Below the pieces are notes generated by a model. It was not told the DNA's origin, ran no database searches, and was given only the letters and a program-made list of their open reading frames with translations. Below are positions 23,954 to 34,253 of a stretch of DNA of 56,505 nucleotides, piece by piece. The stretch lies in assembly GCA_902772635.1 (NCBI GenBank), contig CACYBK010000100.1:1-56505 (forward strand), in the 5' to 3' direction. This DNA comes from an uncultured Lachnospiraceae bacterium (GTDB lineage: Bacteria > Bacillota > Clostridia > Lachnospirales > Lachnospiraceae). A program made the translations under genes and the position numbers. The number at the start of each line of letters is the position of its first letter. Position 1 is the first letter of the stretch.

Positions 23954-25821
23954 ATGTTCACTATCCTGTTGAACCGCTTGTCAAGTTCCTCCTTTGAGAG
24001 CTTGATCATAACGGGTCTTCCGTGCGGGCAATGGTAGGGATTGTCAAGAAGAAGGAGTTCATCAATGAGTGCTCTTGCCTCTGTCTCAGAGATAATGGTA
24101 TTGCCCTTGATCGCGGCTTTGCATGACATTGTCGCAACCCTTATCAGCACAGTCTCGTCAAGCGCCTTTCCCTCGGTCTCGGATAGTCCTGAAAGAGTGC
24201 TCATGAACAGTTCCTTCGGATCCACCTCAAACATATTTGAGGGAACAGCACAGAGCCTTACCTCAGCTCCACCGAAGGGTTCAATAAGAAAGCCGATCCT
24301 TTCAAATGCTTCCTGATATTTCAAAAGAATATCCTCCTCTGCAGGAGAAAGAGAGATAACGATCGGGGGATTTAAGTTCTGCGAAAAGACCTCCCTTTTT
24401 TCAAGCAGTTTGATCGTCCTCTCATAGAGCACCTTTTCATGTGCAGCGTGCTGGTCAAGGAGATAGACATCATTGTCATACTCTACTATCCAGTAGGTTT
24501 TGAATATCTGCCCTATTATCCGGTGGGACTTTTTTGCCTCAACGGAAACAAAGGATATCTGTCCGTTTTTTTCACTCTCCAAAAAGGACAGAGGCTTTTC
24601 CATAGTTTCAAGTCGTTCCTTGTATTCAGTGAAACGTTTCTCTTCAAAGACCTCCGGGGTCTTTTCCGGGATATTTACAGGAATCTTTTCGGGGAGAACT
24701 TCCTGTTCGCCCGGCATTACTTCAGAGTGAGGCCTCTCCTCCCTTTCCGGCTGTAAAGGAAGCTCTTTTACCTTATCGGGAGACGCTTCCTCTATTCCGG
24801 AAAGCCTTATCGGGGAGATGTCCTCTATCGATCTTATTGCCTCTCTTACCGCGGAATATACAGCATTATAAACCCTTTCTTCTTCAGAGAAGCGTACCTC
24901 AGCTTTTCTCGGATGCACATTCACGTCAACCAATGCTTCATCTATATCTATGAAAAGTATGATATATGGATAACGATGGAGCATGAGATAACCCTGGCAG
25001 GCATCCTCTGCCGCTTTTGAAAGCAGCTTTGAACTGATGGAGCGCTTGTTTACAAAGAATAGTTCCTTTGCCCTGTTGGCGCGTTCCAATGGCTCCCTTC
25101 CAAGAAAGCCAAAGCAGCCGACCTCATTCTCCCGGTGGGATATCTCGATCAGATCTGCGGCGACGCTACGTCCCTCTATCCGATAGATCGCATCAAGAAG
25201 ACTTCCGTTTCCTGAAGTAAAAAACCTGTCTGTGCCCCCGCCCTTTAAGGAGAAGGATATCTCTGGATGTGACAGAGCAATCCTTGAGACGATCTCATTG
25301 ATATAATTTCCCTCTGTCATCGGGGATTTCAGGAACTTTCGTCTGGCAGGGGTATTGTAAAAAAGCTGACGGACAAAAACACTTGTGCCGTCAGGACAGG
25401 CTGAGTCCTCACATATGATCTCTTCTGAACCCTCGACTATGTAATGTGCTCCTAAGATAATGTCCCTCGTCTTTGAAAAAACCTCTGTCTTCGAGACTGC
25501 GGCAATAGAGGAAAGAGCCTCTCCGCGAAAGCCGAGAGTGCTTATGGATGAAAGATCCTCCACTGTAACAAGTTTTGATGTCGAATGGCGTAAAAAAGCG
25601 TTCCGGAGTTCACTTTTTTCGATGCCGCAGCCGTCATCTGTCACACGGATATAGCTGATGCCGCCGTCCTTCCATTCAACCGTGATATTCTTTGCGCCGG
25701 AATCTATGGAATTTTCCACAAGCTCCTTCACAACGGAGGCCGGACGCTCCACAACTTCTCCGGCAGCTATCTTGTCTATTGTCTCCTTTGAAAGGAGCCT
25801 TATTTTTCTATTATCTTCCAT
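23950..25821 (-). CDS. mutL: DNA mismatch repair protein MutL
   Basis: A 623-residue protein. N-terminal GHKL ATPase: ELVENSIDSGA, VTDDGCGI and TLGFRGEALSSIAA. A charged linker (about 345-420) and a C-terminal dimerisation/endonuclease domain with DQHAAHEKVLYE, which fits the DQHA(X)2E(X)4E metal site, plus SCKAAIKG and CPHGRP. It should nick the new strand itself, as expected for a lineage without MutH. Seven bases separate it from mutS. Confidence 0.97.
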   Translation of the reverse strand: MEDNRKIRLLSKETIDKIAAGEVVERPASVVKELVENSIDSGAKNITVEWKDGGISYIRVTDDGCGIEKSELRNAFLRHSTSKLVTVEDLSSISTLGFRGEALSSIAAVSKTEVFSKTRDIILGAHYIVEGSEEIICEDSACPDGTSVFVRQLFYNTPARRKFLKSPMTEGNYINEIVSRIALSHPEISFSLKGGGTDRFFTSGNGSLLDAIYRIEGRSVAADLIEISHRENEVGCFGFLGREPLERANRAKELFFVNKRSISSKLLSKAAEDACQGYLMLHRYPYIILFIDIDEALVDVNVHPRKAEVRFSEEERVYNAVYSAVREAIRSIEDISPIRLSGIEEASPDKVKELPLQPEREERPHSEVMPGEQEVLPEKIPVNIPEKTPEVFEEKRFTEYKERLETMEKPLSFLESEKNGQISFVSVEAKKSHRIIGQIFKTYWIVEYDNDVYLLDQHAAHEKVLYERTIKLLEKREVFSQNLNPPIVISLSPAEEDILLKYQEAFERIGFLIEPFGGAEVRLCAVPSNMFEVDPKELFMSTLSGLSETEGKALDETVLIRVATMSCKAAIKGNTIISETEARALIDELLLLDNPYHCPHGRPVMIKLSKEELDKRFNRIVNI

Positions 25822-25828
25822 GCTATCC

Positions 25829-28516
25829 TCAATCGACCAGCTTTTTCAGTTCAAAAAGCCTGTTCATGGCTTCAATGGGAGTCATCTCTTCTACCTTTAA
25901 TGCCTTTAATAATTCGATCGACCGCTTTTCGTTTTCAGTCATGATATAGTCCTGATTTTTATCAAGGGAAAACAAAGAAAGCTGTCCGTCATTAGCGGGA
26001 AGAACGCTCTTTTTTTCGATCCTGTTTTCATTTTTTGAGATATCATTGTCGGAAAGCTTTTTCGAGATGCTTTCCGCTCTTTTCAGGACTTCATCGGGAA
26101 GCCCGGCTATACGGGCAACAGCGACTCCGTAGCTCTTGTCTGCGCCGCCGCGCACTATCTTTCGAAGAAAGACTATGTCGTGACCGTTTTCTCTCACTGC
26201 CACGCAGTAATTGTTCACTCCGTCGATCATACCCTCAAGCTCTGTGAGTTCATGATAATGTGTCGCAAAGAGTGTCTTCGCCCCGATATTATTCTTGTTC
26301 GCTATGTACTCCACAACTGCCCAGGCGATCGAAAGTCCGTCATAGGTACTTGTCCCCCGCCCTATCTCATCAAGGATGATAAGTGAATCCTTTGTTGCAT
26401 TACGGAGGATATTTGCGACCTCGTTCATCTCGACCATAAATGTGGACTGTCCGCTGGAAAGATCGTCAGAAGCTCCGACACGCGTAAATATCCGGTCGCA
26501 TATAGATATGTCAGCACTGTTTGCAGGTACGAAGGAGCCAATATGCGCCATCAATACGATAAGGGCAGTCTGCCTCATGTAGGTGGACTTTCCTGCCATG
26601 TTGGGACCGGTGATTATGGTGAGCCTCTTTTTGTCATTGTCAAGGACAGTGTCATTTTCGACAAAGAGCTCGTCCGACCTTATCTTTTCAATGACCGGAT
26701 GTCTTCCTCCCCTTATTTCTATTTTTCCGTCTTCATTGATCGAAGGGCGCACATATCTGTTCCGATCGGCCGTATAGGCAAGGGACTGAAGAAGATCAAG
26801 ATTGCTCAAAATCCGGGCTGTTTTCTGCAGCCTTTCTGTCTCATTTTTTATCTTTTCAAGGATGTCGAAGTACAGCTCCTTTTCAAGAGCAAGCAGCTTT
26901 TCTTCGGAACCAAGCAGAGTGTTCTCAAGCTCCTTGAGCTCTTGAGTATAATATCTTTCAGCATTAACAAGTGTCTGCTTTCTGATGAAATAATCAGGCA
27001 CCTTGTCCCTGAAGGAATTTGAAACCTCGAGGAAATAACCGAAAACCTTGTTGTATTTGACTTTCAGGTTTTTGATATCGGTCTTTTCCCTCTCCTTTGC
27101 CTCTATATCGGAGAGCCACTTTTTCCCCTCCGACTTCGCGCTCCTTAATCTGTCAGCCTCCTCTGAATAGCCCTTTCTTATAAAGCCGCCGTCATAGATC
27201 ACGGCGGGAGGCTCCGGCTCTATCGAATTTTCAAGAAGAAGAGTAATATCCGAAAGCTCATCGATCTCACGCGATATCTCTGAAAGCAAGGCGCTCTTTG
27301 CATCTGAAAGAAGCCTCTTGATGCCCGGTATCACGGAAAGGGAGTTTTTCAGCGCTATAAGGTCGCGGGGATTTGCGGTCTTGTAGGTCACTCTTGTAAG
27401 AAGCCTTTCAAGATCATAAACTCCGGAAAGGTATTCACGGAGCTCATCACTTGTCGCGATATCGTTTTTCAGCTCCTCAACTGCGTCAAGCCTTTTTTCA
27501 ATATCCTCCTTCAAAAGGAGGGGCATCTCTATCGCATGGCGAAGCGCCCTGGCTCCCATAGCGGTCTTCGTGTGGTCGAGCACCCAGAGAAGCGAGCCCT
27601 GATACTTCTTTTCACGCATCGTCTCAACAAGCTCAAGATTCCTTCTGGTCTGATAATCAAGGATCATATATTTCCCGTTTGAGAACCGCCTCAGCTTTGA
27701 TATCTGGGAAAGGAAGATCTTTTGAGTTTCAGAGAGATAATTGATGAGTGCTCCCGAGGAAAGAAGGCAAAGCTCATCCTTTGAGATCCCGAGCGCCGAA
27801 AGGTCTTTTGCGCCGAATTGCTTAAGTACTGTCCGCTCTGCCTCTCTTGAGTCATAATATATACTCTTCAAGGGTGAAAAAACGATCTGATGGCGGGCAA
27901 TGTATGAATCCCTGTCAAATGGACTCATCAAAAAGGCTTCATTTACAACTATTTCAGAGGGGTCAGCCTCCTCCAAAAGATCAAGAAGTGACTCGCTGCT
28001 CTCTTCCTCGGATACAAAAAATTCGCCGGTTGAAACATCAGCGCATGATACACCGAAATGGCCTTCTCCAAAAAAGACAGAAGCTATGTAATTGTTCTTT
28101 GTTCCGTCCAGTGAATCATCTATGTTAGTTCCGGGCGTGATGACGCGGATCACATCACGCTTTACGATCCCCTTTGCTTCCTTCGGGTCCTCAAGCTGCT
28201 CGCAGATCGCTACCTTGTAGCCTCTTTTTACGAGACGGTTGATAAAGCCCCCCGCACTGTGCCATGGGACACCGCACATCGGAGCTCTTTCCGGCAGACC
28301 GCAGCTCTTCCCGGTAAGGGTGAGCTCAAGCTCCTTTGAAGCGATCTTTGCGTCATCAAAGAACATCTCGTAAAAATCCCCGAGGCGGTAAAAAAGGATA
28401 CAATCCTTGTAATCCGCCTTTGTCAGAAGATACTGCTGCATCATCGGAGTTACGGCATTTTCGTCGACTTCCGAAAGAGTATTTGAATATTCTTTTTTTT
28501 CAAGCCCTTTTGTCAT
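25829..28516 (-). CDS. mutS: DNA mismatch recognition protein MutS
   Basis: An 895-residue MutS1. N-terminal mismatch-reading motif GDFYEMF, connector and clamp regions, then the ABC-type ATPase: GPNMAGKSTYMRQ (Walker A), ILDEIGRGTSTYDG (Walker B/signature) and FATHYHEL. It binds mispairs and recruits MutL. The C-terminal tail carries EEMTPIEAMNRLFELK, a typical tetramerisation end. Only one base separates it from the upstream FAD protein gene. Confidence 0.97.
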   Translation of the reverse strand: MTKGLEKKEYSNTLSEVDENAVTPMMQQYLLTKADYKDCILFYRLGDFYEMFFDDAKIASKELELTLTGKSCGLPERAPMCGVPWHSAGGFINRLVKRGYKVAICEQLEDPKEAKGIVKRDVIRVITPGTNIDDSLDGTKNNYIASVFFGEGHFGVSCADVSTGEFFVSEEESSESLLDLLEEADPSEIVVNEAFLMSPFDRDSYIARHQIVFSPLKSIYYDSREAERTVLKQFGAKDLSALGISKDELCLLSSGALINYLSETQKIFLSQISKLRRFSNGKYMILDYQTRRNLELVETMREKKYQGSLLWVLDHTKTAMGARALRHAIEMPLLLKEDIEKRLDAVEELKNDIATSDELREYLSGVYDLERLLTRVTYKTANPRDLIALKNSLSVIPGIKRLLSDAKSALLSEISREIDELSDITLLLENSIEPEPPAVIYDGGFIRKGYSEEADRLRSAKSEGKKWLSDIEAKEREKTDIKNLKVKYNKVFGYFLEVSNSFRDKVPDYFIRKQTLVNAERYYTQELKELENTLLGSEEKLLALEKELYFDILEKIKNETERLQKTARILSNLDLLQSLAYTADRNRYVRPSINEDGKIEIRGGRHPVIEKIRSDELFVENDTVLDNDKKRLTIITGPNMAGKSTYMRQTALIVLMAHIGSFVPANSADISICDRIFTRVGASDDLSSGQSTFMVEMNEVANILRNATKDSLIILDEIGRGTSTYDGLSIAWAVVEYIANKNNIGAKTLFATHYHELTELEGMIDGVNNYCVAVRENGHDIVFLRKIVRGGADKSYGVAVARIAGLPDEVLKRAESISKKLSDNDISKNENRIEKKSVLPANDGQLSLFSLDKNQDYIMTENEKRSIELLKALKVEEMTPIEAMNRLFELKKLVD

Positions 28517-28517
28517 A

Positions 28518-30137
28518 TCACAATATTTCCATCAGTTTTTCTGCACACTTTATTCCATCAACTGCGGCTGACATAATCCCTCCGGCATAGCCTGCTCCCT
28601 CGCCGCAGGGGAAAAGCCCCTTTACGGAAACCGACTGCAGACTGTCATCTCTTTCGATCCTGACAGGAGAGGATGTCCTTGATTCCACCCCGGAAAGGAT
28701 CGCATCCTCTCTTGAAAAGCCCCTTATCTTTTTTCCAAAGTCGTTTATCCCAAAGACGATGGTCTCATATATCTCATTTGAAAACAATGTATCAAGCCGC
28801 CCAAAATCAGCTCTCCCAAGGGTGTCGCTTTTGTATTTTCCAAAAGAGGATGAGGCTCTTTTGTCCCTGAAATCGGAAAAAAGCTGCTGCGGGATGAATC
28901 CATTTGAAAGAGAATAAGCTCTTTTTTCAAGCTCCTCCTGGAAAGCAATGCCTGAGAGGGGACCCTCCCCTCCAAAATCGTTTTTTGAGACAGAGACAAT
29001 AAGCGCGGAATTTGCGTTTTCTCCCTCTCTTGCAAGATTGCTCATCCCGTTTATCGAAAGCATTCCCTTTTCGGATGAGGAATCGATCACCTTCCCGCCG
29101 GGACACATGCAAAAGGTCCAGATATTCCTTTGTGAATCCCCTTTTCCCGTGAGCTTGTAGGAGGCCGGCGGCAATATGCTATCCTTCATCCCGTACTGGC
29201 TTTCGTTTATGAGCCTTTGCGGATGCTCTATCCGAAGCCCTACTGCAAAGTCCTTTTCCGTCATAAGGACGGACTTTGAATAAAGCATCCTCATTGTATC
29301 CCTGGCCGAGTGTCCTATCGAAAGGATGCATGTATCCGAATTGAAACGCTCATTATTTTCCGTGACAAGACCAATAAAGCGCCTTATGCCATCATCCTCT
29401 GAAAAGAGGAGGTCTGTGATCGGAGTATTAAAGTGAAACTCACCTCCGAGCGCTTCTATGGCCTTTCTCATCGCAGGAAGTATGAGCAGCAGCCTGTCGG
29501 TCCCGATGTGGGGCTTTGCGTCATACAGTATGTTTTTGTCCGCCCCAAACCTTTGAAATGTTTCGAGTACGAATACCTGCCTGCCGTCTCTGTCCTTTGT
29601 AAGCGTATTCAGCTTTCCATCGGAAAAGGTTCCGGCCCCGCCCTCTCCGAAGCAGACATTGGTATTTTTTGATAGTTCTTTTCCCGAAAAGAAGTCCTTT
29701 ACTATCGCTTCCCTCTCTTCTGCCGCCGCTCCCCTTTCAAAAACAATAGGATCCAGGCCGGAAAGTGCCAGTATATATGCGGCAAAAAGCCCTGCCGGAC
29801 CGTCTCCCACTATAAGAGGCCGTTTTTGCCCGGCTTTTTTCAGGAGTGGCTTGACTTCATATTTTTTCTCCGAATATCTTTCGATCGAAAGCCTGCCCTT
29901 ATATTTTTTTAGGAGTACATCCTCATTTGAAAATCTTGCAGTTACCGAGTAAAGGATAAAAATATCGGGCTTTTTCCTGGCGTCAATTGACTTTTTTTGG
30001 ATAGAGAGTTTTCTTATTTCTTCTTCCCTTTCCCGAAGTTCCTTTGAAAGATATCGTGTTAATATGCGCTCTTCCGGGATTTCACGATCCTTTGAAAAAA
30101 AGGAAAGAGGGAGTTTGATATTTGATATCTTAAGCAT
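28518..30137 (-). CDS. FAD-dependent dehydrogenase of unknown substrate (COG2509 type)
   Basis: About 539 residues. A short N-terminal domain, then an FAD-binding site (LIVGDGPAGLFAAYILALSG) with GEGGAGTFSDGKLNT and a second glycine motif near the C-terminus (LFPCGEGAGYAGGIMSAAVDGI). The family is widespread in anaerobes and its reaction is not established. GGGAGG seven bases before the ATG at 30137 selects that start over an upstream frame extension. It overlaps the previous flavoprotein gene as TGATG. Confidence 0.87.
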   Translation of the reverse strand: MLKISNIKLPLSFFSKDREIPEERILTRYLSKELREREEEIRKLSIQKKSIDARKKPDIFILYSVTARFSNEDVLLKKYKGRLSIERYSEKKYEVKPLLKKAGQKRPLIVGDGPAGLFAAYILALSGLDPIVFERGAAAEEREAIVKDFFSGKELSKNTNVCFGEGGAGTFSDGKLNTLTKDRDGRQVFVLETFQRFGADKNILYDAKPHIGTDRLLLILPAMRKAIEALGGEFHFNTPITDLLFSEDDGIRRFIGLVTENNERFNSDTCILSIGHSARDTMRMLYSKSVLMTEKDFAVGLRIEHPQRLINESQYGMKDSILPPASYKLTGKGDSQRNIWTFCMCPGGKVIDSSSEKGMLSINGMSNLAREGENANSALIVSVSKNDFGGEGPLSGIAFQEELEKRAYSLSNGFIPQQLFSDFRDKRASSSFGKYKSDTLGRADFGRLDTLFSNEIYETIVFGINDFGKKIRGFSREDAILSGVESRTSSPVRIERDDSLQSVSVKGLFPCGEGAGYAGGIMSAAVDGIKCAEKLMEIL

Positions 30138-31366
30138 CACTTGCCTCCCGCCAAAGCTTTCCCTGCCAGTCGTCCGGTAGCAAAGGCAAAATGGAGATTG
30201 TAGCCTCCGCATATCCCGTCACAATCCAAAAGCTCACCGGTCACAAAAAGCCCGGGAAACTTAAGAAGCTCCATCGTATGAGGATTTACTTCGGAAAGTG
30301 AAAGCCCGCCGGAGTTTGTCTGCGCCTTTTCAAATCCTGCGTATCCTGTCATATCAAAGGTGAAGGATGAAAGGATGTCAAAAAGCGCCTTGAGTTTTTT
30401 TGGTGAAATATCTGAAAGACTGTCATGAAGGGAAATCCCTGCCTTCTTTAAGAAAAAGGGGATCATTTTGTAGTTCAGAATGGAAAGCAGTGCGTCCTTT
30501 ACCCTGATATCACTCCTAAGATCTTGAAGAAGAATTGATGGCTCAAAGTCTTTTGGAAGAAGATCGAGGCTGATCTTCACTCTCTCACCCTCATCAAAAA
30601 GCCGGATCGCGGGCGAACTAACATCCAATACGGGGATTCCCGAAATACTACCCTTGTTGAACTGCAATTCACCAAAATCGGAGGCGACGACGCGCCCTTT
30701 ATGTGCTATATTAATCCGCCCGTAAACTCGTATTCCGGCAAAATCTTCAGGAAATGTGCCCTCACATTTCAAAGGAGAAAGGGACGGAAGAGGCTTTTTC
30801 AGATCAAGTCCGAGAGAAGAAAGGATATCATATCCCTCTCCTGTTGCCCCGGTATCGGGAGCAGCCAGTCCTCCTGTTGAAAGGATGACCTTGTTTGCAA
30901 AAAAATGATCGTTTTCCGTATTTATCCTGAAAAGATCCCCCTCTTTTTTTAGAGAAACAGCGCTATCTTTGAAAGTAAAGATCGCACCTGCCTCCTCGGC
31001 GCACAAAAAAAGAAGATCCCTGAAGGATTTTGCTTCCCCGCTGTAAGGGTAAAAGCAGCCATTCCTTTCATAAGGCACGATCCCCTCCTTTGAGAAGAAC
31101 AAAAGGGAGTCTTCAAATGTGAAGGATGACAATATCAGATCAAGACTTTCTTTGTCAGATGAATTGTAATGCTTCGCAGAAATATTTCGATTTGTGAAAT
31201 TACATCTTCCGTTTCCTGTACGGGAGAGCTTTTTCCCGGGAATAGGATTTTTCTCAAGGACCAGGACTCTCTTTTTGACGGTGCCTCTCATAGCTTCGAT
31301 CGCTGCAACAAGCCCTGCCGCCCCGGCTCCTATTATGATGATGTCAAAATTATCTTCTTTTTTCAT
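30137..31366 (-). CDS. HI0933-like flavoprotein (YhiN family)
   Basis: A 409-residue NAD(P)/FAD-dependent oxidoreductase. Dinucleotide fold IIIIGAGAAGLVAAIEA, the family hallmark GKKLSRTGNGRCNFTN, ILSTGGLAAPDTGATGEGY, and at the end GELLDCDGICGGYNLHFAFATGRLAG. The physiological reaction is unknown. It overlaps the flippase gene by 17 bases and is coupled to the next FAD protein, so two flavoproteins sit in tandem before mutS. Confidence 0.9.
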   Translation of the reverse strand: MKKEDNFDIIIIGAGAAGLVAAIEAMRGTVKKRVLVLEKNPIPGKKLSRTGNGRCNFTNRNISAKHYNSSDKESLDLILSSFTFEDSLLFFSKEGIVPYERNGCFYPYSGEAKSFRDLLFLCAEEAGAIFTFKDSAVSLKKEGDLFRINTENDHFFANKVILSTGGLAAPDTGATGEGYDILSSLGLDLKKPLPSLSPLKCEGTFPEDFAGIRVYGRINIAHKGRVVASDFGELQFNKGSISGIPVLDVSSPAIRLFDEGERVKISLDLLPKDFEPSILLQDLRSDIRVKDALLSILNYKMIPFFLKKAGISLHDSLSDISPKKLKALFDILSSFTFDMTGYAGFEKAQTNSGGLSLSEVNPHTMELLKFPGLFVTGELLDCDGICGGYNLHFAFATGRLAGKALAGGK

Positions 31367-33035
31367 CGGGGAGCAGCCTCATTTTTGTCAAAAGCATCGC
31401 TATTTTCCTGCCCTTCGGGAATCTTTCGACCTCTTCTCTTGAGATCGTCCTTGTGAGCAGGAGGATAAGTGCATAGACTATCACCCCGAATATGATAGAG
31501 ATGATGGTCGAAATCGTGTTTGAATGCGTGATATAGTGCATGGCTCTGTAGAACAAAAACGTCAACACTCCCATGACAGCCGATGCCGCAGCCGGCTGTA
31601 CAAAGGTCGTTACGAAATTGAGCCGGACGTTGGCGTGCCGGGTCAGAGCGATATTATTTAAAACACACATCAAAAGAGCATAGAAGGCATTTGCAATTAT
31701 CACAGCGTAGATATTGAGATTGAAAACCCTCATCAGAAGTATGAGGAGAAGTGCCTGAAGCCCCAGTGATATGGCGGCATTTATTACAGGGATACGAAGC
31801 CGGTCCACCCCCTGAAGAAGTCCGTTCGAAAGTGTGGAGAGTGAGAAGAATACAACGGATATAGCCCCTGCCAGCATCATGACGGAGGATGTCCTGTCGG
31901 TATCCGAGAAAAGCAGCATCATGAGAGGACCCGAAAGCGCCATAAGTCCGGCGGTGCAGGGGAAGGCGATAAGCATCGTAAAGCGCGTGACGGATGTGAT
32001 CTGGCGTTTCACTGAAGCCCTCTTTCCAAGCATGAAGGCCTTAGTAAGGCTTACGACCGCAGATGAAGCCATGGCTGAGGCTATGGATATGGGCACATTG
32101 ATGAGGACCCGAAACTGTCCCGCATAAACGCCCCACCATTCGGATATCTGCTTTGCCTCATAGCCTTGTGTTACCGCAATGTTCTTGAACAGCGTCTGAT
32201 CTATGATCGAGCTGATATTGTATATCGTGGTTGAGAGCAGGACAGGAACTATTGTAAGTACGAGTATCTTTATCAGGGAAGAATAAGACTCCCGGTTTTC
32301 AATGGCGCCGTTACTTATCTTCTTTCTGATCTTCTTTTTGTATTTTGCGTAAAAGCCAAGGAACAAAAAGAGGATGAAAAGGAGTGCGGCTATGGCACCT
32401 GCAGCAGTCCCCATAGTGCCGCCTGCGGCACCGTAGGAGGCAGCGGTATTTTCCGCGTTGACAAGGATCTTTCCCGCCTTCTGACCATAGGAAAAGAGCG
32501 CATATGCACACACTATTGATATCACGGCATTTGTGATCTGCTCGATGATCTGAGAGATTGCTGTAGGGACCATGGTTGAGAGTCCCTGGAAAAAGCCTCT
32601 GAAAACACCCAGAAGCGCGACAATGAGGATCACGGGACCAAGCACTGTCAGCGCCGGAGCCGCAAAGGGGGTTTTTAAAAAGGCGCACAACTCCTCATTG
32701 AAGAACAAAATGATAAACATCCCTGCGCTGCCGGTAATACTTGCAAAGAGAAGCGAGCCCTTCAGCACCCTCATCACATTCCTTTGCTCTGCTTTTGCGG
32801 CCCGGGCCGCAACCAGTTTTGATACTGCAAGAGGTATAGAGTATGAGGATATTATGAGCAGGATATTGTATATCTCATAGGCTGTTCCATAGTAGTCGTT
32901 CCCGGTCTTTCCGATGATGGCAGTAAGGGGAATGCGGTAAACAAGACCTATGATCCTGCTTATTATCGAAGCCCCTGCCAGGATCGACCCCTGGACTATA
33001 AGCTGGGAATCACTGTTTGAGCGTTCCTTCGTCAT
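31350..33035 (-). CDS. SpoVB/MurJ-like lipid flippase (MOP superfamily)
   Basis: A 561-residue membrane protein with about 14 predicted helices, starting with the family pattern GSILAGASIISRIIGLVYRIPL and carrying FRGFFQGLSTMVPTAISQIIEQ. MOP exporters of this group move lipid-linked wall precursors or polysaccharide units. SpoVB/YtgP is the nearest type, but the sequence alone does not separate lipid II from other cargo. It overlaps the DUF3048 gene as ATGA. Confidence 0.87.
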   Translation of the reverse strand: MTKERSNSDSQLIVQGSILAGASIISRIIGLVYRIPLTAIIGKTGNDYYGTAYEIYNILLIISSYSIPLAVSKLVAARAAKAEQRNVMRVLKGSLLFASITGSAGMFIILFFNEELCAFLKTPFAAPALTVLGPVILIVALLGVFRGFFQGLSTMVPTAISQIIEQITNAVISIVCAYALFSYGQKAGKILVNAENTAASYGAAGGTMGTAAGAIAALLFILFLFLGFYAKYKKKIRKKISNGAIENRESYSSLIKILVLTIVPVLLSTTIYNISSIIDQTLFKNIAVTQGYEAKQISEWWGVYAGQFRVLINVPISIASAMASSAVVSLTKAFMLGKRASVKRQITSVTRFTMLIAFPCTAGLMALSGPLMMLLFSDTDRTSSVMMLAGAISVVFFSLSTLSNGLLQGVDRLRIPVINAAISLGLQALLLILLMRVFNLNIYAVIIANAFYALLMCVLNNIALTRHANVRLNFVTTFVQPAAASAVMGVLTFLFYRAMHYITHSNTISTIISIIFGVIVYALILLLTRTISREEVERFPKGRKIAMLLTKMRLLPDEKRR

Positions 33036-34237
33036 CTTGCGTTGAATTCCTCTATCGTTGAATAAAAGTTGTTTTCATCACTGTGATACTTCTCTATCAG
33101 ACTGACCCAGGTTTTTCCCGGATTGAGCTCTATCTCGCTCCCATCCGGCATGAAATAACTTGTGATCCCTGTGTCGGACTTCTTTTCCCAGGTAATGTCT
33201 ATCATCTTTCCATCAGTAATGAATTTTCCCTTTCCCGTACCCTTTACCGGGATATTAAGATAAGTCGTCCCTTCGTATATAGAGCAGGGAACATCCTGAA
33301 GGATGATATTTTTGACCATGATCTGCTTTCCGTCAACTGCATCGATCTCCGGCGCATCATACTCGAACCGTTTGTAAAGGCCGGTGCTCTTGTCATATAT
33401 GAAATAAGGCTGGTTGTTGTAGAGATAGAGCGATAGCGCTTCGCAGGGCTCGCCTGAAGGAAGGGTATTCTCTTTTTCCGAGAAGATAAAATGATCCCGT
33501 AGGCCTTCCTTCTTCGTAGTCCGATAACCCTTTTGTGCGATCCCCTCGTCAACACCCGCTCCTGTGGTATAGGCATTGTGCGGAGATTTTTTGTCGCTTG
33601 ATCGAAACCATATATCATTGAGGCTTCCGTCTGTACCGTTCAAATCTGCAACTATGCCGGTGGCAAGCAGCTCCTCACCATGGACAGACTGCCCGAAATG
33701 CACATATACTGCATCATATTCTGATGCGATATATGCAAAATAAGGTCTGCAGGATCTCAAATTTCCTATCCGGTCAAGTCCCTTATAATCCTCAAATACA
33801 GCCATATACCTTGTCATCCCGCCTTCCATGGGGCATTCGTATATGACGCCGGCAGAGTTTATCCCGTAATGTGGAAGCGCAGGGGATGAGTTTTCTATCA
33901 TGAAAGCCACGTTTCTCTTTGTAAGAAGGGAAGGATCCAAAAGAACCTCACCCGTAAGAGGGCTCTTCGGGCCTGTCGGCTTTGTTTCTTCGGCAGATGA
34001 AGCTGAAGATGAAGAAGCTGACGAAGTCATTTTTTCGGAAGAAAGTGCTGCTAAAGAAGCAGCTTTTTTTGAAAGCGAGATACTGCTCTCTCTCATACTT
34101 AATGATGCGCTCTGTCTTCTTTCCTCTTCTGCCTTCTTTTTCTTTGAACCTGATACAAAAACAAGAAGCCCGATCAAAAGCAGAAGGACTGCACAAAGGA
34201 CAACTATAAGGATTATCGTTTTTTTCCTTTTTGACAT
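33032..34237 (-). CDS. DUF3048 membrane-anchored protein (YerB-like)
   Basis: A 401-residue protein. One N-terminal helix (about 7-28), a Ser/Ala/Lys-rich low-complexity linker (about 38-90) suited to crossing the wall, and a DUF3048 body: FMIENSSPALPHYGINSAGVIYECPMEGG, RNLRSCRPYFAYIA and a C-terminal beta domain ending in NNFYSTIEEF. Homologues are extracytoplasmic and of unclear role. It lies between the flippase and ybeY genes. Confidence 0.85.
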   Translation of the reverse strand: MSKRKKTIILIVVLCAVLLLLIGLLVFVSGSKKKKAEEERRQSASLSMRESSISLSKKAASLAALSSEKMTSSASSSSASSAEETKPTGPKSPLTGEVLLDPSLLTKRNVAFMIENSSPALPHYGINSAGVIYECPMEGGMTRYMAVFEDYKGLDRIGNLRSCRPYFAYIASEYDAVYVHFGQSVHGEELLATGIVADLNGTDGSLNDIWFRSSDKKSPHNAYTTGAGVDEGIAQKGYRTTKKEGLRDHFIFSEKENTLPSGEPCEALSLYLYNNQPYFIYDKSTGLYKRFEYDAPEIDAVDGKQIMVKNIILQDVPCSIYEGTTYLNIPVKGTGKGKFITDGKMIDITWEKKSDTGITSYFMPDGSEIELNPGKTWVSLIEKYHSDENNFYSTIEEFNAR

Positions 34238-34253
34238 CTTGCTATTCCTTCTT